A DNA stretch of 64,000 nt, taken from positions 1 to 64,000 of the forward strand of contig PGYB01000002.1 of NCBI GenBank assembly GCA_002839445.1, given 5' to 3'. Positions 9,251 through 18,093 of the stretch are shown piece by piece (position 1 is the stretch's first letter; the number at the start of each line of letters is the position of its first letter). Origin of the DNA: Candidatus Riflebacteria bacterium HGW-Riflebacteria-1. Lineage in GTDB: Bacteria > Muiribacteriota > Ozemobacteria > Ozemobacterales > Ozemobacteraceae. The notes beneath the pieces were generated by a model. The model had not been told where the DNA came from and ran no database searches. It saw only the letters and a list, made by a program, of their open reading frames with translations. A program made the position numbers and the translations under genes.

Positions 9251-11079
9251 AGAAGAAACTTGTCAGGGTTATGGATACATCGTTTCGCGATGGCTTTCAG
9301 TCGGTTTATGGCGCCCGCGTTCTCACCCGGGATTTTCTGCCGGCAGTTGCCGCCGCCAAAGAAGCCGGCATACGCTATTTTGAGTCTGGCGGCGGTGCCA
9401 GGTTTCAGTCTTTGTATTTTTACTGCAATGAAGATGCTTTTGCCATGATGGACGCGTTCAGAAGCACGGTCGGGCCAGACGTTGAACTGCAGACTCTGGC
9501 CCGTGGCATCAATGTCGTCGGTCTTGAATCTCAGAGCAGCGACATTATTCGCCTGCATGCCCAGCTTTTTAAAAAGCACGGTGTCGATACCATCAGAAAT
9601 TTTGATGCCCTAAACGACGTTAACAACCTCATTTACAGCGGTAGATGTATTGCTGAAGCAGGTTTAAAACATCAGGTGGCGATCACCATGATGGAATTGC
9701 CCCCAGGCTGCGAAGGCGCTCACACACCCGAATTTTACCTGCAGGTTCTTAAAGATATACTCGCTGCCGAGATTCCGTTCAGCTCGGTCTGTTTCAAAGA
9801 CGCTTCCGGCACTTCAACCCCGAGCAAGGTTTTTAAAACCATCAAGGCCGCCAGAGAGCTGCTGCCCGAAGGCACTTTTATCAATTTTCACACACATGAC
9901 ACTGCCGGTAATGCTGTCGTTGCTTACCGGGCGGCCCTCGATGCGGGCGCCGATGGTATAGATCTCGCGCTGGCGCCAGTTTCTGGTGGCACCAGTCAGC
10001 CCGATATCATAACCATGTGGCATGCGCTGCGCGGCACCGAATACGACCTCGGCATTGATATCAACAAGATTGTCGAAGCCGAACGAGTTTTTGCCGAATG
10101 CATGAAAGACTATTTTGTTCCGCCCGAAGCACGGGCAGTTGATCCGGTTATCATCTTTTCGCCGATGCCGGGTGGCGCTCTAACTGCTAATACCCAGATG
10201 ATGCGTGACAGCGGTGTTCTCGACCGCTACCCGGAAGTCATCAGGGCAATGAGCGAGGTCGTTGTCAAAGGTGGTTTTGGTACTTCAGTTACTCCGGTTT
10301 CGCAGTTCTACTTTCAGCAGGCATATAACAACGTAATGCTGGGGCCCTGGAAAAAGATCGCTGACGGCTACGGTAAAATGGTGCTCGGCTACTTTGGTAA
10401 AACGCCGGTTTCAGCCGATGCCGAAATCATAAAAATAGCCTCTGAACAGTTGAAATTATTGCCGACAAGCGCGTCTCCGCTCGAACTCAACGATGCTAAC
10501 CCGGACCGGGGTATTGAACCAGCGCGAAAAAAGCTGATTGACGCCAGGCTGCCGGTTACTGACGAAAATATATTTATTGCAGCAACCTGTCAGGACAAAG
10601 GCTTAGCCTGGTTAAAAGGCGAAGCTCGTGTCGCGGTGCGCAAAAACGCGCAAAAGCCGCAGGCGGTAGCAGCTAAAACCTCTGCAACAGCCCAGGAAAA
10701 CCTGCAAAAATCGAGAGCATACAATGTGTCGCTCGAAAACCAGGAATTTTCAGTCTATTTCGAAGGCAACAAAGCGGTGGTAAATGGCAGAACCTATAGC
10801 GTCGATGTCGCCGAAATAGCTCACGAAATCGGCGCCGCGCCGGCAAAGGCTGCGGTCACTGCCAGTTTGCGCGCGGTCAATTCCCCGCTGCCAGGTCTGC
10901 TGATGCGTGTTAACTGTCGAGTAGGTGATGTCGTCGCCGATCAGGACACGCTTTTTGTTGTCGAGGCCATGAAAATGGAAACCGAAATCAAGGCGCCGGT
11001 AGCCGGCAAAATTACGCGCATAGCAGTTGAGCAGGGTGCGCAGCTGACCGCCGGCCAGGCTGTCATTTATATTGGCTGA
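9247..11079 (+). CDS. oadA: Biotin-dependent decarboxylase alpha subunit (oxaloacetate decarboxylase/pyruvate carboxylase B type)
   Basis: 610 residues. An N-terminal carboxyltransferase TIM barrel starts with DTSFRDGFQS, carries SSVCFKDASG with the lysine expected to be carboxylated, and HTHDTAGNA for metal binding. A conserved carboxylase middle domain follows, then an Ala/Lys-rich linker and a biotinyl domain with EAMKMET; the biotin lysine is K576. The enzyme transfers CO2 from a carboxylic acid to biotin, which the beta subunit then decarboxylates while exporting sodium. The entry motif is DGFQ instead of the DAHQ usual in characterised OadA, so oxaloacetate as substrate is likely but not certain. 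It overlaps oadG and is 21 bases before oadB. Confidence 0.9.
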   Translation: MKKKLVRVMDTSFRDGFQSVYGARVLTRDFLPAVAAAKEAGIRYFESGGGARFQSLYFYCNEDAFAMMDAFRSTVGPDVELQTLARGINVVGLESQSSDIIRLHAQLFKKHGVDTIRNFDALNDVNNLIYSGRCIAEAGLKHQVAITMMELPPGCEGAHTPEFYLQVLKDILAAEIPFSSVCFKDASGTSTPSKVFKTIKAARELLPEGTFINFHTHDTAGNAVVAYRAALDAGADGIDLALAPVSGGTSQPDIITMWHALRGTEYDLGIDINKIVEAERVFAECMKDYFVPPEARAVDPVIIFSPMPGGALTANTQMMRDSGVLDRYPEVIRAMSEVVVKGGFGTSVTPVSQFYFQQAYNNVMLGPWKKIADGYGKMVLGYFGKTPVSADAEIIKIASEQLKLLPTSASPLELNDANPDRGIEPARKKLIDARLPVTDENIFIAATCQDKGLAWLKGEARVAVRKNAQKPQAVAAKTSATAQENLQKSRAYNVSLENQEFSVYFEGNKAVVNGRTYSVDVAEIAHEIGAAPAKAAVTASLRAVNSPLPGLLMRVNCRVGDVVADQDTLFVVEAMKMETEIKAPVAGKITRIAVEQGAQLTAGQAVIYIG

Positions 11080-11100
11080 CAAGCGACTGGAGAAGTAGAA

Positions 11101-12240
11101 ATGGATATTGTTACCTCGCTCGGCGAGCTGCTCAAGTCTACCGGTTTTTATACCCTGACTCTGAGCCGGTTGATAATGATCGCGGTTGGACTGTTGCTGA
11201 TCTGGCTGGCAGTTAAGAAGAATTTCGAGCCAATGCTGCTTTTGCCAATCGGTTTTGGCTGCATTCTGGCGAATATTCCTGTCGCCAATATGGCTGCTGC
11301 TGACGGATTTCTCGGAATGATCTATCGAATTGGTTTGAGCAGTGGCCTGTTTCCCCTGATTATTTTCATCGGGGTCGGTGCAATGACGGACTTTGGGCCA
11401 CTGATAGCCAACCCGCGCGCGGCGCTGCTCGGTGCTGCCGCTCAATTCGGGATATTCGGAACTCTCATGGGTGCCCTCGCTCTATCAGAATTTGCCGGGT
11501 TCGACTTCACCATGCGTGATGCTGCATCTATCGCCATAATCGGCGGTGCCGATGGCCCGACCGCGATATTCATAACCAGCCGCCTCGCACCACATCTGCT
11601 TGGTGCCATTGCCGTTGCAGCCTACTCATATATGGCGCTTGTGCCGATCATACAGCCTCCTATCATGCGCCTGCTCACAACAGAAGAGGAAAGGCGCATT
11701 GAAATGCATCAGCTGCGCGAAGTCAGCCAGAACGAAAAAATAGTTTTTCCGCTGGCAGTACTGCTGCTGTGCATGTTGTTCATTCCTGAGTCGACGCCGC
11801 TGATTGGAGCTTTGATGTTCGGCAACCTGCTCAAGGAATCAGGTGTCGTCGAGCGTCTTTCGCGCACCGCCCAGAATGAACTGACCAATATCGTAACCAT
11901 TTTTCTCGGCCTCGCCGTTGGCTCAAAACTTTCGGCGCACGAGTTTTTGCGCCCGCAAACCCTCGGCATACTGCTCCTCGGATTGCTGGCATTTTCGCTT
12001 GGCACTGCCGCCGGAATTGTACTGTGCAAAATTATGAACCGTCTGTTTACTGTCAAGATGAACCCGCTGATCGGAGCCGCCGGAGTTTCGGCGGTGCCAA
12101 TGGCGGCGAGAGTGGTTAACAAGGTCGGACTTGAGTATAACAGTAACAATTATCTGTTGATGCATGCCATGGGGCCGAACGTCGCAGGTGTTATCGGTTC
12201 AGCAGTCGCTGCGGGTGTTCTGCTCGCACTGGTTAAATAG
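11101..12240 (+). CDS. oadB: Sodium-translocating decarboxylase beta subunit
   Basis: 379 residues, strongly hydrophobic with about ten membrane segments. The family signature GGADGPT is at 148-154, with D151 as the conserved Asp implicated in sodium movement, and conserved MTDFGPL and [13 protein letters not shown] stretches are present. It decarboxylates carboxybiotin on the alpha subunit and couples this to sodium export across the inner membrane, giving an ion gradient for transport or ATP synthesis. GGAG lies 8 bases before the ATG. It ends the oadGAB operon and converges with the minus-strand gene that follows after only 15 bases. Confidence 0.95.
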   Translation: MDIVTSLGELLKSTGFYTLTLSRLIMIAVGLLLIWLAVKKNFEPMLLLPIGFGCILANIPVANMAAADGFLGMIYRIGLSSGLFPLIIFIGVGAMTDFGPLIANPRAALLGAAAQFGIFGTLMGALALSEFAGFDFTMRDAASIAIIGGADGPTAIFITSRLAPHLLGAIAVAAYSYMALVPIIQPPIMRLLTTEEERRIEMHQLREVSQNEKIVFPLAVLLLCMLFIPESTPLIGALMFGNLLKESGVVERLSRTAQNELTNIVTIFLGLAVGSKLSAHEFLRPQTLGILLLGLLAFSLGTAAGIVLCKIMNRLFTVKMNPLIGAAGVSAVPMAARVVNKVGLEYNSNNYLLMHAMGPNVAGVIGSAVAAGVLLALVK

Positions 12241-12255
12241 CGGCTGGCGGCCTGA

Positions 12256-13905
12256 TTACTTGTCGGGCCTGGTGTCAGGAAACAGGGCCTGCTGGGTTGC
12301 AAGGTCCCAGCGATCGTCAGTTCTCAGCATTTTTGCTGCCTTAAAACGCGCCAGGGCAGACCGTGCGACGCTATTCCAGCTGATCAGGTCGGTCGGGCCA
12401 TTGTAGTAGCCGGTTTTTTCAAGCTGCAGCAGTACCTTTTTGATGTCTGCCGGATCGTTCAGATTCAGCAGCCCCGCAACCTGTTGCATGCGCTGATTCC
12501 GGCTTTCGTTATTTTCGCTCGCTGAAGCATTGGTGTTTTCATGGTTCTCTTTGGTCCAGTCGTCAGCTTCGAGGCTTTTGACAATCAATTTCAGCTGGTC
12601 TGTTGCATCGCCCTTGATAAGCTCAGAATAGATCTCTGCTTCGTTTTCGACCGACTTTTTATCTTCGCTGGCGGCTTCTATGTTTTCGCCACGGCTTCGC
12701 CATTCTTGCCACAGACGGTGCAGAGCCTCCTGTTCTTCTTCAGACAGGTCTATTCCTTCAAGATGTTCAAGGCGATGTTTCTGGAAAACTACATAGCGCA
12801 GCTCGGCAAGGGTGAGTTTGCGCCCGAGTGGCTGCGGCGGTGGTATGCTCTCATCGAGACCGGCACGGTTGAGCACTCGCAGACTCGTGCTGGCTGCATC
12901 TGGGGCAGGAACATACGAGCTGGTCTGCTTTGGCTCAAGTAACCGTGTCGGGGTTGTCGACGTAGATTCTGTATCAGTCGGCGAGGAAAATCTGGTAAAG
13001 TAACTACCTAAAAAATAGTTGGCAGCAGGAATGACGGTGGTTAAAGCCAGCACTATCAGCAGGCAGCTCCATGGCAGACCTTTTGCCTTTTTTACGGCCT
13101 TTGCCCGCAGCATGATCAGGTTGCTTTTCTCGTGGCCCGCGCTGACCATCGGCATAAGCCGGTCGATATACATTACCAGGCTCGCGTGGTCTCCGGTCAT
13201 CGTGGCTTTATCTATGCTGCTCCAGTAATAGTTGCGCTTGAAAAAATTCATGCTGTGTTCGAGTTCTACTTTAAATGCGGGTGTTGGCGCAACTATGCCG
13301 GCCGATAAGATGCAGCGCACAATTCCATAAGCCTGATTATACGCTTTATAAGTGTTGTTAAGCAGCCAGCAAAGCTGATGCATCAGTTTCCACGGCACGT
13401 CGTGCCTGGCGCTGCCGGTTGCTCGAACGGCAGCTGCGACAAAAGTGGTAAAGAGATTGCCGGCCAGACCAATACTGTCTTCTCTGAACATGTTCAGTTC
13501 TATGTCGTGGATAAATCTTTCAGAGTCGGCTATTGCCATGCGGAAGCAATCTTCGAAACGGGTCATGGTCTCGGATTTCTCGGTTTTGAACAGTTCGAAA
13601 TCAACGTTCTCGATAATTATCTGGCCCGGCGACTGGGCGAAGTGTCTTTCGGGAAAGGTCAGCAGCATCATTCGGAAAACTTCGTCAGACTGATGTTTCA
13701 GGCCCTTTTTATCGAGAAAAGTCATGAGCTTGTAAAGCTCTTCAGCTATTTTTACCTCGTCGGTACTCTTTTCGGGATACGTCTCTTCATCCCATTTTGA
13801 GAGATTAAGAGCCAGCATGGTAAAATTGCTCGGCTCGGTCGCAGCCGCGTAAGTCGCCATTAAGGCGGCATCAATCTGCTCTTTGTAAAGACTTCCTGCT
13901 CGCAT
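12256..13905 (-). CDS. Unrecognised single-pass membrane protein with putative peptidoglycan-binding C-terminus
   Basis: 549 residues that I do not recognise as a whole. Residues 1-270 are mainly helical and polar. One membrane helix lies at about 280-300 (LLIVLALTTVIPAANYFLG), followed by a Ser/Thr/Pro-rich linker, an acidic helical part and a C-terminal stretch of about 60 residues with the rhythm of a PG_binding_1 fold (LLQLEKTGYYNG, then ALARFKAAKML, then TQQALF). With a cytoplasmic N-terminal half and an exported C-terminal half it could link the envelope to the cytoplasm; this is inference. An AGGA element precedes the ATG. It is divergent from the chemotaxis receptor and convergent with oadB. 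Confidence 0.75.
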   Translation of the reverse strand: MRAGSLYKEQIDAALMATYAAATEPSNFTMLALNLSKWDEETYPEKSTDEVKIAEELYKLMTFLDKKGLKHQSDEVFRMMLLTFPERHFAQSPGQIIIENVDFELFKTEKSETMTRFEDCFRMAIADSERFIHDIELNMFREDSIGLAGNLFTTFVAAAVRATGSARHDVPWKLMHQLCWLLNNTYKAYNQAYGIVRCILSAGIVAPTPAFKVELEHSMNFFKRNYYWSSIDKATMTGDHASLVMYIDRLMPMVSAGHEKSNLIMLRAKAVKKAKGLPWSCLLIVLALTTVIPAANYFLGSYFTRFSSPTDTESTSTTPTRLLEPKQTSSYVPAPDAASTSLRVLNRAGLDESIPPPQPLGRKLTLAELRYVVFQKHRLEHLEGIDLSEEEQEALHRLWQEWRSRGENIEAASEDKKSVENEAEIYSELIKGDATDQLKLIVKSLEADDWTKENHENTNASASENNESRNQRMQQVAGLLNLNDPADIKKVLLQLEKTGYYNGPTDLISWNSVARSALARFKAAKMLRTDDRWDLATQQALFPDTRPDK

Positions 13906-14082
13906 TACTTATTTTTCCTGTATCCGGTTTGTGTACATTCTATGTCTCTGAATTAATTCTAACATATATCTTGTGACTTAGACACGTTCTGCTATCTTGC
14001 CGTAATCGCAGCAATATCTTTCTGCTGATAAATTTTTAGCTCTATGTTACAATGTTGCAGCCCGATTATAGGGTAAAGGCTT

Positions 14083-15621
14083 ATGAAAAAAATCACGCTG
14101 CAGGTCAAAATAACGGCTTTGATGCTGGTAATGGTTCTCATACCGGTTGTTTCTGCTAACCTGATTTTTAATTACGCTAAGGGCGCCATGAAAGCGCGCA
14201 CAGTAATTACCGGCACCCGCAATGTGGCGCTGCAGCTGAAAAGCGCGGGCGAGATTCCTGTGCTGGAAAATGTTCAAAAAATGGATCCGTCAGAACTGCA
14301 GAACCCTGAGGGCGAACCACAGCTGACGCAGCAGGAGCTCGAAGCCGAAAAGAAAAAGCTGCTTGGCGAAGCTTCGTCTCGCATCGAAATCGCTGCATAT
14401 GAAGCCAGTATTCTCTCAGAATATCTCGAAAGCAAGTCTGACGACCTTGAACAGATCGACACTGGCTTGCGCGATCTCGAAAAAGCAGCGCACGCATTTT
14501 ATGTTGGCTCATTGATTTTTACCGGAGTTTCGCTGGTGTTGTTCTGGTTTTTCATGAGCAGGGTTTCCGGACCGATCAAGGATGTTGTTGAACGTCTGAG
14601 AATCTTTCAGAACGAGAGTTCTGATACCAGCCAGATTGATATGCTCGAAGCCGGAATATACTTTGATACCTTTCTGGTCACCGCCCGCACCATTTTGCAG
14701 GAATCCTATTCGATTGCCCAGGAACTAAATCGCAAGCTTGAGCCGTTGACCGCCATGCCGGTTTTTTCAGACGATAATGTCAGACAGTTCTTTACCGATG
14801 TGCAGGAGATCTCACGCAGTTCGAATTACATCGCTAATACTCTTGATTCTACAACAGCCCATATCCAGGAAGTCTCCGGCTCAGCACAGACAATCGCCAG
14901 CCGTTCACATCAGGCGGCCACCGACAGCGCCGAAACGGCAGCTATCGCTGGTGAAGGTAAGAACGCGGTGAGCGAGACCATCGACACCATGGAACAGATC
15001 AAAGACGAAGTTCTCGGCCTCGAAGACGTTATCGAGAACCTGAACTCTGCCGGTAAGCAGATCGGTGAAATCGTCAATACCATTACCAACATCGCGCATC
15101 AGACCAACCTGCTTGCGCTTAACGCCGCGATCGAAGCGGCCCGCGCCGGTGAACACGGCCAGGGCTTTACGGTAGTTGCCGGTGAAGTGCGCAAACTGGC
15201 TGAAGAGTCGGGTGAAGCCGCCGAAGACATCGGCAAAAAGATCAAAGAAATGCTGCTCAAGACCGGCAAGGCGGTCGAAACCATCAACCGCGGCGCCTCA
15301 AAGGTTATCGACGGCGTTAATATCGCCAATGTTGCCGGTAACAACCTCGACAAGATCGTCAGCTCGGTTCTTAACGTTAACAAGATGATTCAGGATATCA
15401 GCGCTGCCTCGACCGAACAGTCGCAGAACATCGATTCACTGCGCGGCAGCATCGAGAGCATCAGTGGCGCCACCAAGATCACCTCAGAAGGAACGCGTCG
15501 CGTCGCCTCGGCAGTTAATGAGCAGCTGTCGCATATCAGACAGTATATGAGCATCACCAAAGAACTTTTAACACTGGTTCAGCTCATGGGCGACATGCTC
15601 GACAAATTCAATCTCAACTGA
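14083..15621 (+). CDS. Methyl-accepting chemotaxis protein
   Basis: 512 residues. N-terminal membrane helix about 10-30, a helical extracytoplasmic sensor of about 110 residues, a second helix at about 145-165, then a long cytoplasmic helical signalling domain. The hairpin tip IAHQTNLLALNAAIEAARAG is followed by GFTVVAGEVRKLAEES, which is diagnostic for MCP signalling domains that contact CheA and CheW. No che genes are in the window. It may control flagellar or type IV pilus motility; the pilus genes nearby favour the latter, but this is inference. It stands alone, with a palindromic terminator behind it. Confidence 0.95.
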   Translation: MKKITLQVKITALMLVMVLIPVVSANLIFNYAKGAMKARTVITGTRNVALQLKSAGEIPVLENVQKMDPSELQNPEGEPQLTQQELEAEKKKLLGEASSRIEIAAYEASILSEYLESKSDDLEQIDTGLRDLEKAAHAFYVGSLIFTGVSLVLFWFFMSRVSGPIKDVVERLRIFQNESSDTSQIDMLEAGIYFDTFLVTARTILQESYSIAQELNRKLEPLTAMPVFSDDNVRQFFTDVQEISRSSNYIANTLDSTTAHIQEVSGSAQTIASRSHQAATDSAETAAIAGEGKNAVSETIDTMEQIKDEVLGLEDVIENLNSAGKQIGEIVNTITNIAHQTNLLALNAAIEAARAGEHGQGFTVVAGEVRKLAEESGEAAEDIGKKIKEMLLKTGKAVETINRGASKVIDGVNIANVAGNNLDKIVSSVLNVNKMIQDISAASTEQSQNIDSLRGSIESISGATKITSEGTRRVASAVNEQLSHIRQYMSITKELLTLVQLMGDMLDKFNLN

Positions 15622-15680
15622 TCAACAACCGATCTCCCGGTTTTGCGTAATATGTGTTTGTTCTATGTTTAATATTGCGT

Positions 15681-15716
15681 AGGGGTTCAACATGTTGAAC
15701 CCCTGCTGTTTTATGA
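15681..15716 (+). terminator. Terminator after the chemotaxis receptor
   Basis: A perfect 24-base palindrome (AGGGGTTCAACA followed by its reverse complement, 15681-15704) is followed by GCTGTTTTA. Because it is fully symmetrical it may act on both strands. It lies about 60 bases after the stop. Confidence 0.6.
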
Positions 15717-15893
15717 TTAATTCGTTTGCTGATCTTGATCTGCGCAACAACGCAATTCGAAATCCTTTAAATCCGTGCAATCTGTAGTTTTGTTCTTTCT
15801 GGTGCCGCTTGCTGCAAGTGTTTGTAGAATGTGGCGAAAGATTGTTCAAAGCATTACAGAAGGCTGCCGATGTATTGTCAGAAGGGGAAAAAA

Positions 15894-16922
15894 ATGACTG
15901 CAAAATCTTTGTTCGCCTGTGGTTTATCTGAACTTAAAAAAGTGTTGTCCGAGGCCGGAATGCCTGCATTTAGAGCCGGTCAGGTGCATGACTGGGTCTT
16001 CAAGAAGTTTGTCTTTTCGTTCGACGACATGACCAATATTTCGGTCGCCGACCGCGCCAAACTCAAAGAGGCTTTTCCAAAGATTCTGCCACCCGTTCAT
16101 AAATTTCTCAAAGACAGCGATGGCACCTGCAAAGTTGTGCTGAAGCTGTCTGATGAAGCTTTGATCGAAGCCGTTGCGATTCCTGATGAGGACTCGATGA
16201 CCTACTGTCTGTCTACCCAGGTAGGCTGCCCGGTAGGCTGCGTATTCTGCCGCACCGGCGAGTCAGGTTTCACAAGAAATCTTTCGTCTGAAGAAATTCT
16301 GCTGCAGGTTCTCGTGCTGGTCAAACGCACCGGCATCAAGCCTACCAATATCGTGTTCATGGGAATGGGCGAGCCATTTTACAATCGCAAGGCCCTGTTT
16401 GAGGCAATTGACATGCTTACTGATCCGCAGGGACTCGCCATGGCGACCCGGCGCATTACTGTTTCCACTTCTGGCGTTATTGAAGGTATTGTTGAATTGA
16501 TGAGCCGCCCCGGTGAGGTTAACCTCGCGGTATCTCTGCATGTGGCTGATGATACCGGCCGCAATGCGCTGGTGCCGATCAACAAACGCTATCCGTTGTC
16601 ACGCCTCAAAGAGGCTATTGCCAATTACTGCACGCAGACCGGCCGGCGGGTAACCCTCGAAATGGTGCTTCTGCACAATGTGAATGACCAGCATAACGAC
16701 GCTCTCAATCTGATTAACTTTTGTGAGGACCTGATTGTGCATGTGAACATTGTGCGGTTCAATCATTTTCCGGGTACAAAGTATCAGCCGGCTTCAGCGA
16801 CGAACGAAAAAGAATTTCGCAGAGTCCTCAAAAAGGCCGGTATTGCGGTAACTGTAAGAAAATCCCGTGGGCAGGAAATACTTGCTGCCTGCGGTCAGCT
16901 GGCAGGAAAAGAAAATGGCTAA
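15894..16922 (+). CDS. rlmN: Dual-specificity 23S rRNA/tRNA adenine-C2 methyltransferase RlmN
   Basis: 342 residues with the start at 15894, chosen because AGAAGGGG lies 7 bases upstream; an upstream in-frame ATG at 15831 lacks one. Radical SAM motif CPVGCVFC gives C112, C116 and C119 as the iron-sulfur ligands. The C-terminal RKSRGQEILAACGQLAG contains C333, the methyl-carrying or covalent-intermediate cysteine typical of RlmN. The QVGCP and NIVFMGMGEPF stretches are family hallmarks. It methylates A2503 of 23S rRNA and A37 of some tRNAs. Its 3' end overlaps the PASTA gene by 8 bases, and it heads the rlmN-PASTA-pseudokinase-rpe cluster. Confidence 0.95.
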   Translation: MTAKSLFACGLSELKKVLSEAGMPAFRAGQVHDWVFKKFVFSFDDMTNISVADRAKLKEAFPKILPPVHKFLKDSDGTCKVVLKLSDEALIEAVAIPDEDSMTYCLSTQVGCPVGCVFCRTGESGFTRNLSSEEILLQVLVLVKRTGIKPTNIVFMGMGEPFYNRKALFEAIDMLTDPQGLAMATRRITVSTSGVIEGIVELMSRPGEVNLAVSLHVADDTGRNALVPINKRYPLSRLKEAIANYCTQTGRRVTLEMVLLHNVNDQHNDALNLINFCEDLIVHVNIVRFNHFPGTKYQPASATNEKEFRRVLKKAGIAVTVRKSRGQEILAACGQLAGKENG

Positions 16923-18066
16923 GAAAAGCGGCGAATCTTGTGTTTCGATTCTGTTCAAGATGACTCTTCTTGTTCTGATTCTGGTGACCGTGGTTGTCGT
17001 TGGTGTCTTTTTTGCTTATCAGAAGCTCAATGACTTCTTTAATCGCGGCGGAACCGTTATTGTGCCAGATTTCCGTGGTCGTCACATCGCTGAGATTTAC
17101 CGCAGCCAGCCAGAAGGCATCGAAATTGTGCGCCGCGACGAAAAATACGACGATCGCCACCTCAAGGATCATGTAATAGCGCAGTTTCCTGAGCCAGGAA
17201 CAGTGGTTAAGCCCGGCAAAAAAGTTTTGCTCTCGATCTCGCTGGGACTGCAGAAGGTAAATGTTCCTGACATGGTCGGCGCCAATATGCGCGAAGTCGA
17301 TATGGCTCTGATGAATTCGCAGCTCGCTATCGGCGATCGCGCCTATGTATTCTCTGATAAGATCGCGCCTGACCGCATTGTTGGCCAGTCACCGCTGCCT
17401 TCTGAAGAATATGGCGTTAACAAAGAAGTTGACCTGCTCATCAGCCTTGGGCGTCGCCCCGAATCGTACCCGCTGCCCAGCCTGGTCGGCGTTACACTTG
17501 ACGAGGGCAAGAACCGGCTCAAGGCCTGGGGTTTTAACTTTGGTCGCATTTTCTCAAAAAGAGATCCGGCGCGCCCGAAATTTCAGGTCATTTCAACGAA
17601 CCCGGCCCCATACACGCCGGTTCGCAAGGGCGATGTCATAAACTTTCTCGTTTCTGCCGGCGACGACGCTGGCACTGCAACTAGCGAAGATCTGCGCCGT
17701 TTCGAAGTCTACGCAGGCGCAGCTGCTGAGCGCATGGCTGACAGGCCCGCGCCGGCACCTTCCCAGCCTGCAGCGCCGCCAAAAATACTGATTGCTCAGG
17801 ACAACGTGTCAGTACCGCAGCCGGTTGAGCCGCCGCGCGTCATTCAGACTCAATCGCAGCGCGAGATGAGCTTTGTCATGCCCGACGGTTTTATGCCCAA
17901 AGAGGTGAAATTTATTCACATAACCGATGGCGGTCGCCAGCAAATTTACGCCGGCGCGCACAAACCGCTAGAACTTGTTAAGGTTAGGGTGCCTGTTGTG
18001 CCGAATAGTAAAGTGCAGATATATATAAATGATGTTCCTATTGAAGAAAGAAGAATTGAGCCATAA
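16915..18066 (+). CDS. Membrane-anchored PASTA-domain protein without kinase domain
   Basis: 383 residues from the start at 16915; translation from an upstream in-frame ATG at 16867 would run deep inside rlmN. A short basic N-terminus and one membrane helix (about 11-34) precede three PASTA repeats at about 48-112, 113-180 and 183-250 (VIVPDFRG, VNVPDMVG, YPLPSLVG mark the starts). A Pro/Ala-rich linker and a C-terminal beta-rich region follow. PASTA domains bind peptidoglycan or muropeptides and are normally the outer part of PknB/PrkC kinases. Here the kinase is encoded by the next gene, 27 bases downstream. I infer that the two proteins form a split sensor. Confidence 0.9.
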   Translation: MAKKSGESCVSILFKMTLLVLILVTVVVVGVFFAYQKLNDFFNRGGTVIVPDFRGRHIAEIYRSQPEGIEIVRRDEKYDDRHLKDHVIAQFPEPGTVVKPGKKVLLSISLGLQKVNVPDMVGANMREVDMALMNSQLAIGDRAYVFSDKIAPDRIVGQSPLPSEEYGVNKEVDLLISLGRRPESYPLPSLVGVTLDEGKNRLKAWGFNFGRIFSKRDPARPKFQVISTNPAPYTPVRKGDVINFLVSAGDDAGTATSEDLRRFEVYAGAAAERMADRPAPAPSQPAAPPKILIAQDNVSVPQPVEPPRVIQTQSQREMSFVMPDGFMPKEVKFIHITDGGRQQIYAGAHKPLELVKVRVPVVPNSKVQIYINDVPIEERRIEP

Positions 18067-18093
18067 CATTGGCAAGTCAGTCTGGAGGCAGAA

